Part shown: piece after piece, positions 1-7,455 of the stretch | How positions within the stretch are numbered: position 1 is the first letter of the stretch | How the letters are laid out: each line of letters opens with the position of its first letter | Assembly (NCBI GenBank): GCA_023229405.1 | Contig: JALNZH010000061.1 | Location: 1-14,989, forward strand | DNA from: Bacteroidota bacterium | GTDB taxonomy: Bacteria > Bacteroidota > Ignavibacteria > UBA10030 > UBA8401 | Length of the DNA stretch: 14,989 bases | Direction: 5' to 3' | Notes under the pieces: model-generated | Databases searched by the model: none | Told to the model about the DNA's origin: nothing | Seen by the model: the letters and a program-made list of their open reading frames with translations, nothing else | Program-made: the position numbers and the translations under genes

Positions 1-933
1 ACGATCGTTGAACGATCGGTGAAGCAATTCATAGATTTGCGGATGGAATTCTTCGGGATATAACGAGGTCAACGGTCTACCGATAATTTCGGACTTCGGA
101 TAGCCGAGAGTCTGTGATTCGGTCTGATTGCAGTTGATGATGATCCCGTTCCGATTGACAAGATGATACATATCCGGAAGGTGTTCGAACAAATCGGCAT
201 ATCGCTTTTCGGATTCGATGATTTTATCAACAAGGTGAGCGTTGTTCAAAGCGACACTGATTTGATTGCTGAATGCCGCCACGAGGTTTACTTTCCGTTC
301 GGGAAAAAATTCCTTCGTGGTGCTTGCAAGAAGCAGAAAGCCTTCGGATTTATCCGCTACACGAAGCGGAACGGAAACCCAGGATGCGATATCCAGCAGC
401 TGGACATTAGGGTGGAAGACGATCCCATCCGTGACATTGGTAAATTTATTGGTCCTGATCTCATCCGTCCATCCCAAAAATGATTTACTGGAAAGCATCT
501 TTTCCGAAAAAAAACCAATATCGGTGCCGAATGTGTTTTTCAGCTCCAATCTGTCACCGTGCAGAATGTACAGCCAGCCGAAATCGATTTTCAGTACGGT
601 AGCAACATTCTGGAGAACGTTGCTGAAAATATAATTCAGATTGATGGATTTATTGATGAATTGAGAAACGGCATTCAACGCTTCCAACTCGCGACGCTGT
701 TCTTCCAGATGCCTGCCGTACTTTAGTGAAAAATATACGCTGGCAAATCCGATAATGCCGACGGTCATGATACTGACGAAATCAAGAAAGGTAAGCTCTT
801 TCTGCAGCAGGATGTTTGCAGAAATGATTGTTACCATAATTACAATCACTGCTGTTGATGCTACGATCTGCGCCTGTTCGACGAGTCCGAGGGTGAATGA
901 GATGGAACGAATTCGTTGGAGGAATTTTTTCAT
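1..933 (-). CDS. Membrane-anchored GAF-PAS sensor (probable histidine kinase), 3' part outside window
   Basis: I translated the minus strand by hand and found one open frame of 311 residues from the ATG at 933 to the window edge. A stop codon sits directly upstream in frame, so this is the earliest possible start. Residues about 22-43 and 48-70 form two hydrophobic membrane segments. A short basic/acidic linker (residues 73-88) follows, then a GAF-like domain (about 95-232) and the beginning of a PAS domain (about 242-311; its 'SEKRYADLFEHLPDMYHLVN' start is typical). The ending is missing, so a HisKA/HATPase module is expected but not seen; a diguanylate cyclase or phosphatase output is also possible. 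It begins 21 bases after the second response regulator and is probably co-transcribed with it, which makes it the likely phosphodonor for the two regulators. Membrane sensor with cytoplasmic GAF/PAS is inference from architecture. Confidence 0.8.
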   Translation of the reverse strand, partial: MKKFLQRIRSISFTLGLVEQAQIVASTAVIVIMVTIISANILLQKELTFLDFVSIMTVGIIGFASVYFSLKYGRHLEEQRRELEALNAVSQFINKSINLNYIFSNVLQNVATVLKIDFGWLYILHGDRLELKNTFGTDIGFFSEKMLSSKSFLGWTDEIRTNKFTNVTDGIVFHPNVQLLDIASWVSVPLRVADKSEGFLLLASTTKEFFPERKVNLVAAFSNQISVALNNAHLVDKIIESEKRYADLFEHLPDMYHLVNRNGIIINCNQTESQTLGYPKSEIIGRPLTSLYPEEFHPQIYELLHRSFNDR

Positions 934-954
934 TCAGCGATGATGTTAAGAGGA

Positions 955-1947
955 TTAAAAATCGACAGCTTTTTTCATTTCGCGGACCCGTCGGATCCGT
1001 CCTTCTATAGCTGCCAACAAAACATCGTTATCGACTGGTTTAGTAATGTAGTCGTCAACGCCGATCTTTTTTCCGGTTGTGATCAGTTCTATTTGATTAA
1101 GCGCAGAGATGAAAATAAACGGTATTGCGGCAAAGCGTTCGATAGAACGAAACAGTTCGTAAAACATGAATCCGTTCATATTCTTCAACCCGAAGGCAAT
1201 ATCGCACAGCACAAGGTCCGGTGTGAAATTTTCAAGAAGGTTTAGCGCTTCTTCTCCGGACGTGGTGTTCAAACTATGGTATCCGTTCTTTTCCAATAAC
1301 CGTTCGACCAGCAAGAGGAAGTTTTTATCATCATCCAGTGAAAGGATCACTCCTTTGGCTTTCAGCGATTTGATGAGCCGGTCCACTTTAGGCCGAAGAA
1401 TCACCTCTTCTTGATCGGTGATGTTGAAGATGGTTTTTATTCTGGAAAAATCGCGTGTTCCTTTGTTCCAGGCATCTTTTACCGCATTCAGATAACAGGT
1501 GAGCCTAACATTTTGTTCGAGATATTCATGTTCCTCCAGCGAGATGTCGAAGAATTCCCGCATGGAATACATCCGTTCCACTTCAAGCGGCGTAACGTCA
1601 CCATCTCTCCAAATTTCATTCAATAATGTCTTATATGCCTCAAGCACTGCAGCGGAGAGTTTTTGTTCATATTTCGAAGGGATCACCCGCGCCATTGAAT
1701 CTTTGTGCCTATCGTCATCAAGAGAAGGAACAATTGGAGGTGTTGCCGCGGGAGACGATGTAGATTTTTTCACCGACAGTTTTTCGAGTTCCTCTATCCG
1801 TTCGCGATACGCTCTGGCGTAAACATTTCTCGGATTCAGTTCCAGAATGGTATCGATCAGGATAGACGCTTTTTGCAGATCGCCGGATTTGATCACCGCA
1901 TCCACGCTGCGAAGCAACTCACCGATATTTTCGTGTGAAGGTTTCAT
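955..1947 (-). CDS. Response regulator with C-terminal receiver and two N-terminal helical modules (copy 2)
   Basis: This is a 330-residue protein. Residues 1-56 form a TPR-like helical hairpin (IGELLRSVDAVIKSGD..., ending NVYARAYRERI). A short Ser/Pro-rich linker follows (about 60-80). A second all-helical region (about 95-195) contains 'EIWRDGDVTPLE', reminiscent of TerB-like helical domains. A receiver domain occupies about 198-320. Seen receiver residues: acidic cluster D205-D207, phospho-acceptor D249 (LVLCDI), S281, and K303 in ITKPVD. There is no DNA-binding, GGDEF, EAL or kinase output; the receiver is the last domain, the reverse of the usual order. It starts 7 bases after its paralogue's stop, so they are co-transcribed. 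The output is probably protein-protein interaction. Receiver identity is secure; the helical-domain comparisons are tentative. Confidence 0.88.
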   Translation of the reverse strand: MKPSHENIGELLRSVDAVIKSGDLQKASILIDTILELNPRNVYARAYRERIEELEKLSVKKSTSSPAATPPIVPSLDDDRHKDSMARVIPSKYEQKLSAAVLEAYKTLLNEIWRDGDVTPLEVERMYSMREFFDISLEEHEYLEQNVRLTCYLNAVKDAWNKGTRDFSRIKTIFNITDQEEVILRPKVDRLIKSLKAKGVILSLDDDKNFLLLVERLLEKNGYHSLNTTSGEEALNLLENFTPDLVLCDIAFGLKNMNGFMFYELFRSIERFAAIPFIFISALNQIELITTGKKIGVDDYITKPVDNDVLLAAIEGRIRRVREMKKAVDF

Positions 1948-1954
1948 CTGTTGA

Positions 1955-3091
1955 CTATAATGCCCGTTTCAATTCGCGTGACCGGCGTAATTTTCCTTCC
2001 ACAGTTGCCAGCAACATTTCGGTATCAACAGGTTTGAAAAGGTAATCGTCTGCTCCGAGTTTTTTCCCGGTTCGGACCAAGACATCCTGATCTAATCCGC
2101 TCAGAAAGATAAATGGAGTTGTTAAGAATTTGTCGATGGATCTGAACTTCTCGTAAAATGCAAAACCGCTCATATTTGGTTTCGAGAAATTGATATCGCA
2201 AATAACGATATCTGGGGTCATTGTTTCCAACAACTGTAATCCTTCTTCACCGGTCTGAGAGGTGAAACAATAATATCCCCCTTCGTCTAAAAGTCCTTTT
2301 ATGATTCGAAGAAAAGGTTCTTCGTCATCAAGCACCAGAACAGAGCCTTTGGATTGTAGAGATTGCAGCAGTTGGAATACTTTCGGTTCAATCGCAATTT
2401 GCTCGGAATCGGAAATCAGAAATCGTTTTCGTAACGGTTCGAAATTTGTGATTCCTTTACTCCATTCCTCTTTAATAGCATGAAGATAGGTGCTATGCCG
2501 TACTTCGCTCTCGAATGTTGCATGTTCTTCGGGAGAAATGGCAAATGTTTCACGCATCGCGTCTACACGGGTTTGCTCTTCCGGACTGACCGATCCGTCC
2601 TTCCAGATTTCTAACAGTAGTGTTCTGTACGCTTCGGACGAAGCGGCGGATCGTTTGATCTTGCGAACCGACGAAGTGCTTACCGGTGAAACAGGTCGCT
2701 GTGGAGGAGCAGGCGGCGATGGCTGGTGATGCACCGGAGTAAGCACTGTTTTTGCGGGCGTTGCTATTACTGTTTGAGGGGATGGTACTACTGAACGTAC
2801 AGGAACGGGTGGTGAAGGCGGCACAGGCTGTTGTTTCGGTTCTTCCTGTTTTGCGATCTGAAGGTCTGCAGCAACAATCGACAATGCTTTCTGTTCCGCC
2901 TGTTGCCGGCTCATTCCCTGCGACTCTAATAGTGAGATGATCCGTTCCCGATAAGCTTTGGCGTATACGTTTTTCAATTCCAATTCGAAGATCCGATGGA
3001 TATACGCCATGGCAAGTTCAAGATTGGAATTTTTAATTTCTCTGTCTGCTGCGCGGAGCAGGTCACCGATATGTCGTTGTTTTTCGTTCAT
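1955..3091 (-). CDS. Response regulator with C-terminal receiver, proline-rich linker and helical modules (copy 1)
   Basis: This is a 378-residue paralogue of the next gene, sharing its whole architecture. A TPR-like hairpin (1-55, ending NVYAKAYRERI) is followed by a long Pro/Val/Gln-rich linker (about 82-140), a helical region (about 150-245, with 'EIWKDGSVSPEE'), and a receiver (about 250-372). Receiver residues are intact: D255/D256, phospho-acceptor D299 (IVICDI), S331, and K354 in LFKPVD. Start and aroE stop overlap as ATGA at 3088-3091, which suggests translational coupling. The proline-rich linker is much longer than in copy 2 and is the main difference between them. There is no recognised output domain, so it probably acts by binding a partner or as a phosphate sink. 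Gene duplication is inferred from blocks of identity across all three modules. Confidence 0.88.
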   Translation of the reverse strand: MNEKQRHIGDLLRAADREIKNSNLELAMAYIHRIFELELKNVYAKAYRERIISLLESQGMSRQQAEQKALSIVAADLQIAKQEEPKQQPVPPSPPVPVRSVVPSPQTVIATPAKTVLTPVHHQPSPPAPPQRPVSPVSTSSVRKIKRSAASSEAYRTLLLEIWKDGSVSPEEQTRVDAMRETFAISPEEHATFESEVRHSTYLHAIKEEWSKGITNFEPLRKRFLISDSEQIAIEPKVFQLLQSLQSKGSVLVLDDEEPFLRIIKGLLDEGGYYCFTSQTGEEGLQLLETMTPDIVICDINFSKPNMSGFAFYEKFRSIDKFLTTPFIFLSGLDQDVLVRTGKKLGADDYLFKPVDTEMLLATVEGKLRRSRELKRAL

Positions 3092-3978
3092 TTGTCGTTC
3101 GTATGGGATTGCATCAGTTCTTTCAATACTGCTTCACGGCTGGTGGAGATGGGGAATTCGTTGTGCGTAAAAAGTTCGAATGCCTTGGCACCCTGACCAA
3201 GAAGCATCTCGACTCCGCCGATTGTTTTTGCACCGGCTGCATGTGCCATCTTTAGCAGTGTTGTTTCAATGGGATTATACACAATATCCATCACAATTTG
3301 GTGTTTCTGGATCACAGCATTCAGAGGGAGAGGATGAAGACCGGCGAGCGGTTTCATTCCAACGGATGTGGTGTTGATTAGCAGCGACGCAACATCGATC
3401 TCACGCGTGATGACCTCATGTTCATTGGTGTAAAAAAACTTTGTGAGCCGGAATTTGGGTGTAAATTCCTCAACAATCAGCCTGGCATTATCCAATGTCC
3501 GATTGACGATCATGATCCGTTTTGGGGAAAAGAACTTTGCTACGGCGTAGACGGTAGCACGGGCGGCACCTCCCGCTCCAAAAATGACGACATGATTGTT
3601 CTTGATCTCTTCCGCATAATAGGCCAACGAAACGTATACACCGTGAGCGTCGGTGTTATAACCGACCAGGCGTCCGTTGTTATTGACGATAGTATTCACA
3701 GCGCCGATCATCTTCGCTTCTTCGGATACTTCATCGATCAACGGAATCACTTTTTCTTTATAAGGAATGGTCACATTAGCGCCTCGGAAATTCAGTGAGC
3801 GCAGTGATGCTACGAGGTTTGGCAGCATTTCCGGGGTAACATCCATAACGCCGTAGTCGTAATCGAGGTTTAGTTTTTTGAATGCGGCGGTGTGCATCGC
3901 AGGAGAGAGCGCGTGTGAAATCTTGTGACCGATGATGCCGATATGCCGCTGATGTTCGGAGAATTTTTGAAGTTTCAT
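3088..3978 (-). CDS. aroE: Shikimate dehydrogenase
   Basis: This cytoplasmic enzyme carries out NADPH-dependent reduction of 3-dehydroshikimate to shikimate in the aromatic amino acid (chorismate) pathway. With the ATG at 3978 it has 296 residues, slightly longer than the ~270-290 usual for AroE. Seen motifs: substrate-binding SHALSPAMH (21-29), catalytic lysine K74 in NVTIPYKEKV, N108/D110 in GYNTDAHG, the nucleotide-binding glycine loop GAGGAAR (134-140), the NADP-type NRT (159-161), and the C-terminal GGVEMLLGQGAKAFELF. A GTG at 4023 in the same frame is rejected as the start because it lies inside the upstream terminator and adds a Phe-rich stretch absent from the family. It opens an operon with two response regulators and a sensor, an unusual setting for aroE. 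A promoter candidate almost abuts the ATG, so the message may be leaderless. Confidence 0.95.
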   Translation of the reverse strand: MKLQKFSEHQRHIGIIGHKISHALSPAMHTAAFKKLNLDYDYGVMDVTPEMLPNLVASLRSLNFRGANVTIPYKEKVIPLIDEVSEEAKMIGAVNTIVNNNGRLVGYNTDAHGVYVSLAYYAEEIKNNHVVIFGAGGAARATVYAVAKFFSPKRIMIVNRTLDNARLIVEEFTPKFRLTKFFYTNEHEVITREIDVASLLINTTSVGMKPLAGLHPLPLNAVIQKHQIVMDIVYNPIETTLLKMAHAAGAKTIGGVEMLLGQGAKAFELFTHNEFPISTSREAVLKELMQSHTNDK

Positions 3979-3981
3979 GAA

Positions 3982-4012
3982 ACAATATACCGATTCTTGG
4001 AAAAATAAAAAA
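3982..4012 (-). promoter_or_regulatory. Possible aroE promoter, would give a leaderless mRNA
   Basis: Reading the minus strand, TTTT (4012-4009), 19 bases, then TATATTGT (3989-3982) resembles the Bacteroidota TTTG-N19-TAnnTTTG pattern, with mismatches in both boxes. If the -7 box is used, transcription would begin at about 3978-3979, the A of the aroE start codon. The -33 element lies in the T tract of the preceding terminator. The only other promoter space is inside the TPR gene. Weak evidence; no TSS data. Confidence 0.3.
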
Positions 4013-4034
4013 AACCTAATCACAATGATTAGGT
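4001..4034 (-). terminator. Rho-independent terminator of the TPR gene
   Basis: On the minus strand, ACCTAATCA (4034-4026) pairs perfectly over 9 bases with TGATTAGGT (4022-4014) around a 3-base loop. It is followed by T8, an A, and T5. It begins 29 bases after the TPR stop codon and separates that gene from aroE. Confidence 0.9.
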
Positions 4035-4063
4035 CCCCTTGAACATACCACTGTGTTGATGTG

Positions 4064-5488
4064 TTACTGCTCTAACAGTGCAGCAAACTCTTTAACCGAT
4101 TTTACACCCTTAAACTCGATATCAAACTTCGCCTTCAATTCCGGATTAAGCTTCAATGCGGTTTTCAGCGATTCCACTGCGTCAAGATTCTGTTCCAGCA
4201 CAAAAAGAACTTTCGCCCGGCTGTAATGTGAATCTGCAAACGACGGATTAATTTCAATCGAATGGTTCAGCGCTTTTAATCCTTCTTTAAAATATCCCAT
4301 AACGAATAACGTATCGCCGTAGTCAAACCATGCCTCAAAATTGTTCGGTTCGAGCTGCACCACCATCTTATAGCTAAGAATGCATTCCTTCATTTTTCCG
4401 AGGTTAAATTCGGCATCTGCTTTCGCATACCATAATTCAGGGTATTCACGGCAGATCTCGATCGCACGATTGTAATCGGTCAGTGCTTTCCGGTATTGTT
4501 CCATCGCATCGTAACAACTGCCCCGTCCGAAATACGATTCGTAATGTGCTGCATCGAACTTGATTGCCGATGTAAAACATTTAATCGCTTCTGTGTAATT
4601 TTCCAGCTCTTCGTATGCATTGCCAAGATTATGAAGCGCAGGGACATCTTTCGGTTCGAATTGCAGTGTTTGTTTATAACATTCTATTGCTTCGGCCAAT
4701 TTCCCCTGCATTGCAAACACATTCCCTTTGTTATAGTATGCAGAAGGGAAATTCTCTTTAATGGTGATAGCCATATCATAACTATCGATAGCCCTGGTAT
4801 GGTCACCAAGACGATTAAGGACAATTCCCTTATTGTACCATGCATTAAAATTATACGGATCGAGGTCAATATGCTTATTATAACAATCCAGTGATTCTTC
4901 CACTCTATCCATCAGATCATAACAGAAGGCAAGTTCGAACCACACATCGGGATTCATCGGTTCATCTTTGACAAGGAATGTTAAAATCTCCAGCGCTTCG
5001 TCGAAACGCTCCAGTTTCTCCAGTATCACGGCTTTATTCAACAGTGCTTCCGTATCGCCGGGATGGAGTACAAGGGCTTTTTCAAAATCCAGTAGCGCTT
5101 CATCGTTCCGGTTGGAGTTATCCAACGTGATACCGCGGTTAATGAATAGATCGCTGTCGTTAGGATTTAGAGAGATGGCATAATCGTAACATTCCAGGGC
5201 TTCGGTATAGCGAAAAAGGTTGTTAAGAATCATTCCTTTTCGCATCCACGCTTCGGAGGAATACGGGGCAAATTCAACCAGTTGTGACACAAAATTGAGC
5301 GCTTCATCGTATTTTTCCTTCTCGAAATAATAACTGATAATCTCTTCCAGCGCTTCGATACTCTTTAGACCATTTCCGTCGCGGCGTAACAATTCTTTGA
5401 ACCGTTCGATCTCCTCATTCCGGTCCCGCCGGGGAGATGAATCGCCCTCAAAATCGTCTTCAAAATTGTCGTGATCTAAGGTGGACAT
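4064..5488 (-). CDS. Tetratricopeptide-repeat protein with about 12 TPRs
   Basis: This is a 474-residue protein. The first ~40 residues are acidic and charged (several D/E runs) and look disordered. Then about twelve 34-residue TPR units run from about residue 44 to 451, with regular W/Y..KG..L......A...Y..AI.L.P signatures; for example NAWYNKGIVLNRLGDHTRAI is one unit's first part. A short helical tail closes it. There is no signal peptide or membrane segment, so it is probably a cytoplasmic scaffold. TPR arrays bind peptides or partner proteins; the partner cannot be read from the sequence. It is a single-gene unit, with its own promoter candidate (5531-5561) and a strong terminator (4001-4034). 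The downstream response regulators also carry a TPR-like N-terminal hairpin, but any link is speculation. Confidence 0.92.
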   Translation of the reverse strand: MSTLDHDNFEDDFEGDSSPRRDRNEEIERFKELLRRDGNGLKSIEALEEIISYYFEKEKYDEALNFVSQLVEFAPYSSEAWMRKGMILNNLFRYTEALECYDYAISLNPNDSDLFINRGITLDNSNRNDEALLDFEKALVLHPGDTEALLNKAVILEKLERFDEALEILTFLVKDEPMNPDVWFELAFCYDLMDRVEESLDCYNKHIDLDPYNFNAWYNKGIVLNRLGDHTRAIDSYDMAITIKENFPSAYYNKGNVFAMQGKLAEAIECYKQTLQFEPKDVPALHNLGNAYEELENYTEAIKCFTSAIKFDAAHYESYFGRGSCYDAMEQYRKALTDYNRAIEICREYPELWYAKADAEFNLGKMKECILSYKMVVQLEPNNFEAWFDYGDTLFVMGYFKEGLKALNHSIEINPSFADSHYSRAKVLFVLEQNLDAVESLKTALKLNPELKAKFDIEFKGVKSVKEFAALLEQ

Positions 5489-5530
5489 GTGTGGAAATGA
5501 CTGATGAGTAATACGATCGTTGCTCTATCT

Positions 5531-5561
5531 CAAATAAACAAAAAAAGGGGGGGTAAGTCAA
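5531..5561 (-). promoter_or_regulatory. Promoter candidate for the TPR gene
   Basis: On the minus strand, TTGACT (5561-5556), a 17-base spacer, then TTTATTTG (5538-5531). This fits a -35 TTGACA-like box with a degenerate -10, and the second box also resembles the Bacteroidota TAnnTTTG -7 element. It lies 43 bases upstream of the TPR start. Most of the spacer is a C7T7 run (A7G7 on the plus strand). Confidence 0.45.
5540..5553. repeat. A7G7 homopolymer tract
   Basis: Seven A (5540-5546) directly followed by seven G (5547-5553) on the plus strand. The tract sits between the two boxes of the minus-strand promoter candidate. Homopolymers of this kind are prone to slippage, which would change promoter spacing. 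Confidence 0.9.
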
Positions 5562-5588
5562 TAATTCGAAGGTAACCAATTTATTTTC

Positions 5589-5619
5589 TTTGAAACTCCA
5601 CAAAAATAGGCGAAATTTG
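5589..5619 (+). promoter_or_regulatory. Promoter candidate for the dut operon (Bacteroidota type)
   Basis: TTTG (5589-5592), exactly 19 bases, then GAAATTTG (5612-5619). This matches the Bacteroidota -33 TTTG / -7 TAnnTTTG consensus except for the first base of the -7 box. It would start transcription near 5626, leaving a ~47-base leader that holds the palindrome at 5655-5669. Confidence 0.5.
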
Positions 5620-5654
5620 GGCAGTTTAACGAACACCATTCATTAACTTAAACC

Positions 5655-5669
5655 AATACTTGAAGTATT
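5655..5669. promoter_or_regulatory. 15-base palindrome just upstream of dut
   Basis: AATACTT-G-AAGTATT is a perfect inverted repeat with 7-base arms and one central base, ending 3 bases before the dut ATG. It could be an operator for a dimeric repressor, or a hairpin covering the initiation region of the transcript. Confidence 0.55.
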
Positions 5670-5672
5670 ACG

Positions 5673-6131
5673 ATGACCACAATGAGAATACGGATTAACA
5701 GACGAACGGAATCTACAATGGATGTGCCGCTACCAGCATATGCTACAGATGGATCGGCGGGAATGGACATTTATGCAGCAGTGGAGAAGGAAATGATAGT
5801 GGCCGCCGGAACGACGGAATTGATTCCGACTGGGTTTTCCGTTGAAATACCTGTTGGATTTGAAGCGCAGATCAGACCACGCAGTGGACTGGCGGTAAAA
5901 CACAGTATCGGGATAATGAACTCACCTGGGACAATAGATTCCGATTATCGTGGCGAAGTAAAAGTGATTTTGACGAATTACGGCACAAGCGAATTTGTCG
6001 TAAACCGAGGTGACCGGATTGCGCAGATGGTTATTGCACGATATGAACGAGTTGTATGGGAAGAAACGGACCGATTGACATCGACGACTCGCGGTGCCGG
6101 GGGATTCGGTCATACAGGAATTTCACAATAA
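5673..6131 (+). CDS. dut: Deoxyuridine 5'-triphosphate nucleotidohydrolase (dUTPase)
   Basis: This enzyme hydrolyses dUTP to dUMP and pyrophosphate, keeping uracil out of DNA and supplying dUMP for thymidylate synthesis; the family is a homotrimer. The product has 152 residues, a normal length. All five dUTPase motifs are visible: AGMDIYA (29-35), PRSGLAVKHSIGI (69-81), GTIDSDYRGEV (86-96, with catalytic Asp89 and the uracil-side Tyr92), RIAQMVI (115-121), and RGAGGFGHTG (140-149, the P-loop-like C-terminal motif). A second ATG three codons in (5682) is an equally possible start; neither has a clear ribosome binding site. It is first gene of a plus-strand run ending in folA, so two thymidylate-related enzymes share the transcript. 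Confidence 0.96.
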   Translation: MTTMRIRINRRTESTMDVPLPAYATDGSAGMDIYAAVEKEMIVAAGTTELIPTGFSVEIPVGFEAQIRPRSGLAVKHSIGIMNSPGTIDSDYRGEVKVILTNYGTSEFVVNRGDRIAQMVIARYERVVWEETDRLTSTTRGAGGFGHTGISQ

Positions 6132-6144
6132 CTCCAAAACCAAT

Positions 6145-7437
6145 ATGCCCAGGCCAAAAAAAAATCAAATGAGGAAGGAACCAGTGTACAAAAACAGGAC
6201 TCCCTCTGTCTCGCCGTCAATTCTCGACATCATTGTGATCGCGACCGGATTGATATTGTTGATGCTATTGTTGTATTCGTTGGAAGCACTTGTTTCACCA
6301 TTCTTAATCTTTGTCATGATTCTCTTCTTGTTGTATCCGTTGCGGGATATTGCTGTAGCAAAGAATGTTATGCTGATCTCGGCATTGCTCTTTGCCCTCT
6401 GGCTTATCGCCACCATCGATGAAATTATTTCGCCGTTCATTTTTTCGCTCTTCCTGGCGTACCTGTTGCATCCCATCGTAACGAAAATGGAAACAGCATG
6501 GAAAATTCCGCGATGGTCTTCTGCCGTGTTTATTATTTGCATCAGTATCGCACTGGTGATTGTTGTGCTTGTGCTCGGATTGCCGCATATCATCGGACAG
6601 TTCGAAGGGATTCTTCTGGCGATCGGGACGATCTCGACACAATTTGTTGAATGGGTGCTAGACGGACGGTTTATTAAAGCGATCCAGAAATACGGCATCT
6701 CGGTGGAGCAGCTTCGTTCGATGCTGACAAATTCAATTGCTCCGCGTGTGGAAGATATTCTCAAAGGGATTTTAAAAGGTACATTTGGTATCGTGAGCGG
6801 GTTGCAGGTGCTGGTATCCGGAATTGTGAACATCATCATTATTCCGTTTCTGACATTTTTCCTGTTGAAAGATTTCCCGTTGGTGCGCCACCGGTTGAAG
6901 ATGATGGTCCCGCGAAAACGCCGTGAACAATCGGTTGTCTTCTATCATCGAGTAGACGAAATTCTCGGTCGCTATATCCGCGGGACGACGATCATCGCGA
7001 TCTTCGATGCAATAACAGTATCGCTCGGTCTATGGATTATTGGTATACAATATCCTCTCGTGCTTGGTATCTTGTCGGGATTTCTTTTTTTCGTTCCGTA
7101 TTTTGGATTTATTACGATCCTGAGTGTATCGGCATTTGTTGCATCGCTCAGTATGGGTTCGATGTCGTTGCCGGTAATTTCTACAGTGTCGTTTCTCGCT
7201 GTGCTTCATGTTGTGGAGAACTATATCATTACACCGCGAGTGATTGGCAATAAGATCGGACTGCATCCGGTGTTGCTAATTTTTTCGCTCTTTATTTTTG
7301 GTTATTTTCTCGGATTCATCGGCTTGTTGATTGCCATACCAGCGGCGGCAATCATCATTGTTTCGGTAAAGGAATGGGAAATGAACCGAAAGAGAGAATT
7401 GAAACAGGAAGATGATGACCAGACGACAGAACAATAA
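6145..7437 (+). CDS. AI-2E / PerM family membrane transporter
   Basis: This is a 430-residue inner-membrane protein. A basic N-terminal tail (1-20) is followed by hydrophobic segments at about 25-45, 47-66, 72-90, 93-112, 125-148, 212-242, 281-302, 303-327, 337-357 and 373-408. The central, less hydrophobic stretch (about 155-205) and the conserved C-terminal blocks (VVENYIITPRVIGNKIGLHP, then GFIGLLIAIPAAAI) are characteristic of the AI-2E_transport/PerM family (PF01594). Substrates vary within the family (AI-2 export, Na+/H+ exchange and others), so none is assigned. The frame is open back to 6094 inside dut, but ATG 6145 is chosen because it follows the dut stop by 13 bases; ATG 6169 is another option. 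It is in an apparent operon with dut. Confidence 0.9.
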   Translation: MPRPKKNQMRKEPVYKNRTPSVSPSILDIIVIATGLILLMLLLYSLEALVSPFLIFVMILFLLYPLRDIAVAKNVMLISALLFALWLIATIDEIISPFIFSLFLAYLLHPIVTKMETAWKIPRWSSAVFIICISIALVIVVLVLGLPHIIGQFEGILLAIGTISTQFVEWVLDGRFIKAIQKYGISVEQLRSMLTNSIAPRVEDILKGILKGTFGIVSGLQVLVSGIVNIIIIPFLTFFLLKDFPLVRHRLKMMVPRKRREQSVVFYHRVDEILGRYIRGTTIIAIFDAITVSLGLWIIGIQYPLVLGILSGFLFFVPYFGFITILSVSAFVASLSMGSMSLPVISTVSFLAVLHVVENYIITPRVIGNKIGLHPVLLIFSLFIFGYFLGFIGLLIAIPAAAIIIVSVKEWEMNRKRELKQEDDDQTTEQ

Positions 7438-7455
7438 AAATTTTAAGGTATTTGC

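Noticed and set aside
1..20. ACGATCGT palindrome at the left edge, seen again near 5512 and 8486
   Set aside because: Short, and two of the copies are inside coding sequence; expected by chance at this length and composition.
163..634. Plus-strand frames at the left edge
   Set aside because: The minus strand encodes a continuous GAF-PAS protein here with recognisable motifs; the plus-strand frames are shadows.
3979..4023. Longer aroE frame beginning at GTG 4023
   Set aside because: The start codon lies inside the loop and stem of the TPR terminator, and the added Phe/Leu-rich residues are encoded by the T tract; the family begins near Met at 3978.
4496..4894. 132-codon plus-strand frame opposite the TPR gene
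   Set aside because: Antisense of the repeat region, Cys/Ile-rich, no recognisable features; the TPR reading frame explains the sequence.
6094..6144. Longer AI-2E frame starting inside dut
   Set aside because: It would overlap the essential last motif of dUTPase out of frame; ATG 6145 directly after the dut stop gives a normal N-terminus.
6165..6839. 224-codon minus-strand frame opposite the AI-2E gene
   Set aside because: It is a shadow of a membrane-protein gene: low-complexity Ser/Ile/Asn composition and no domain signatures.
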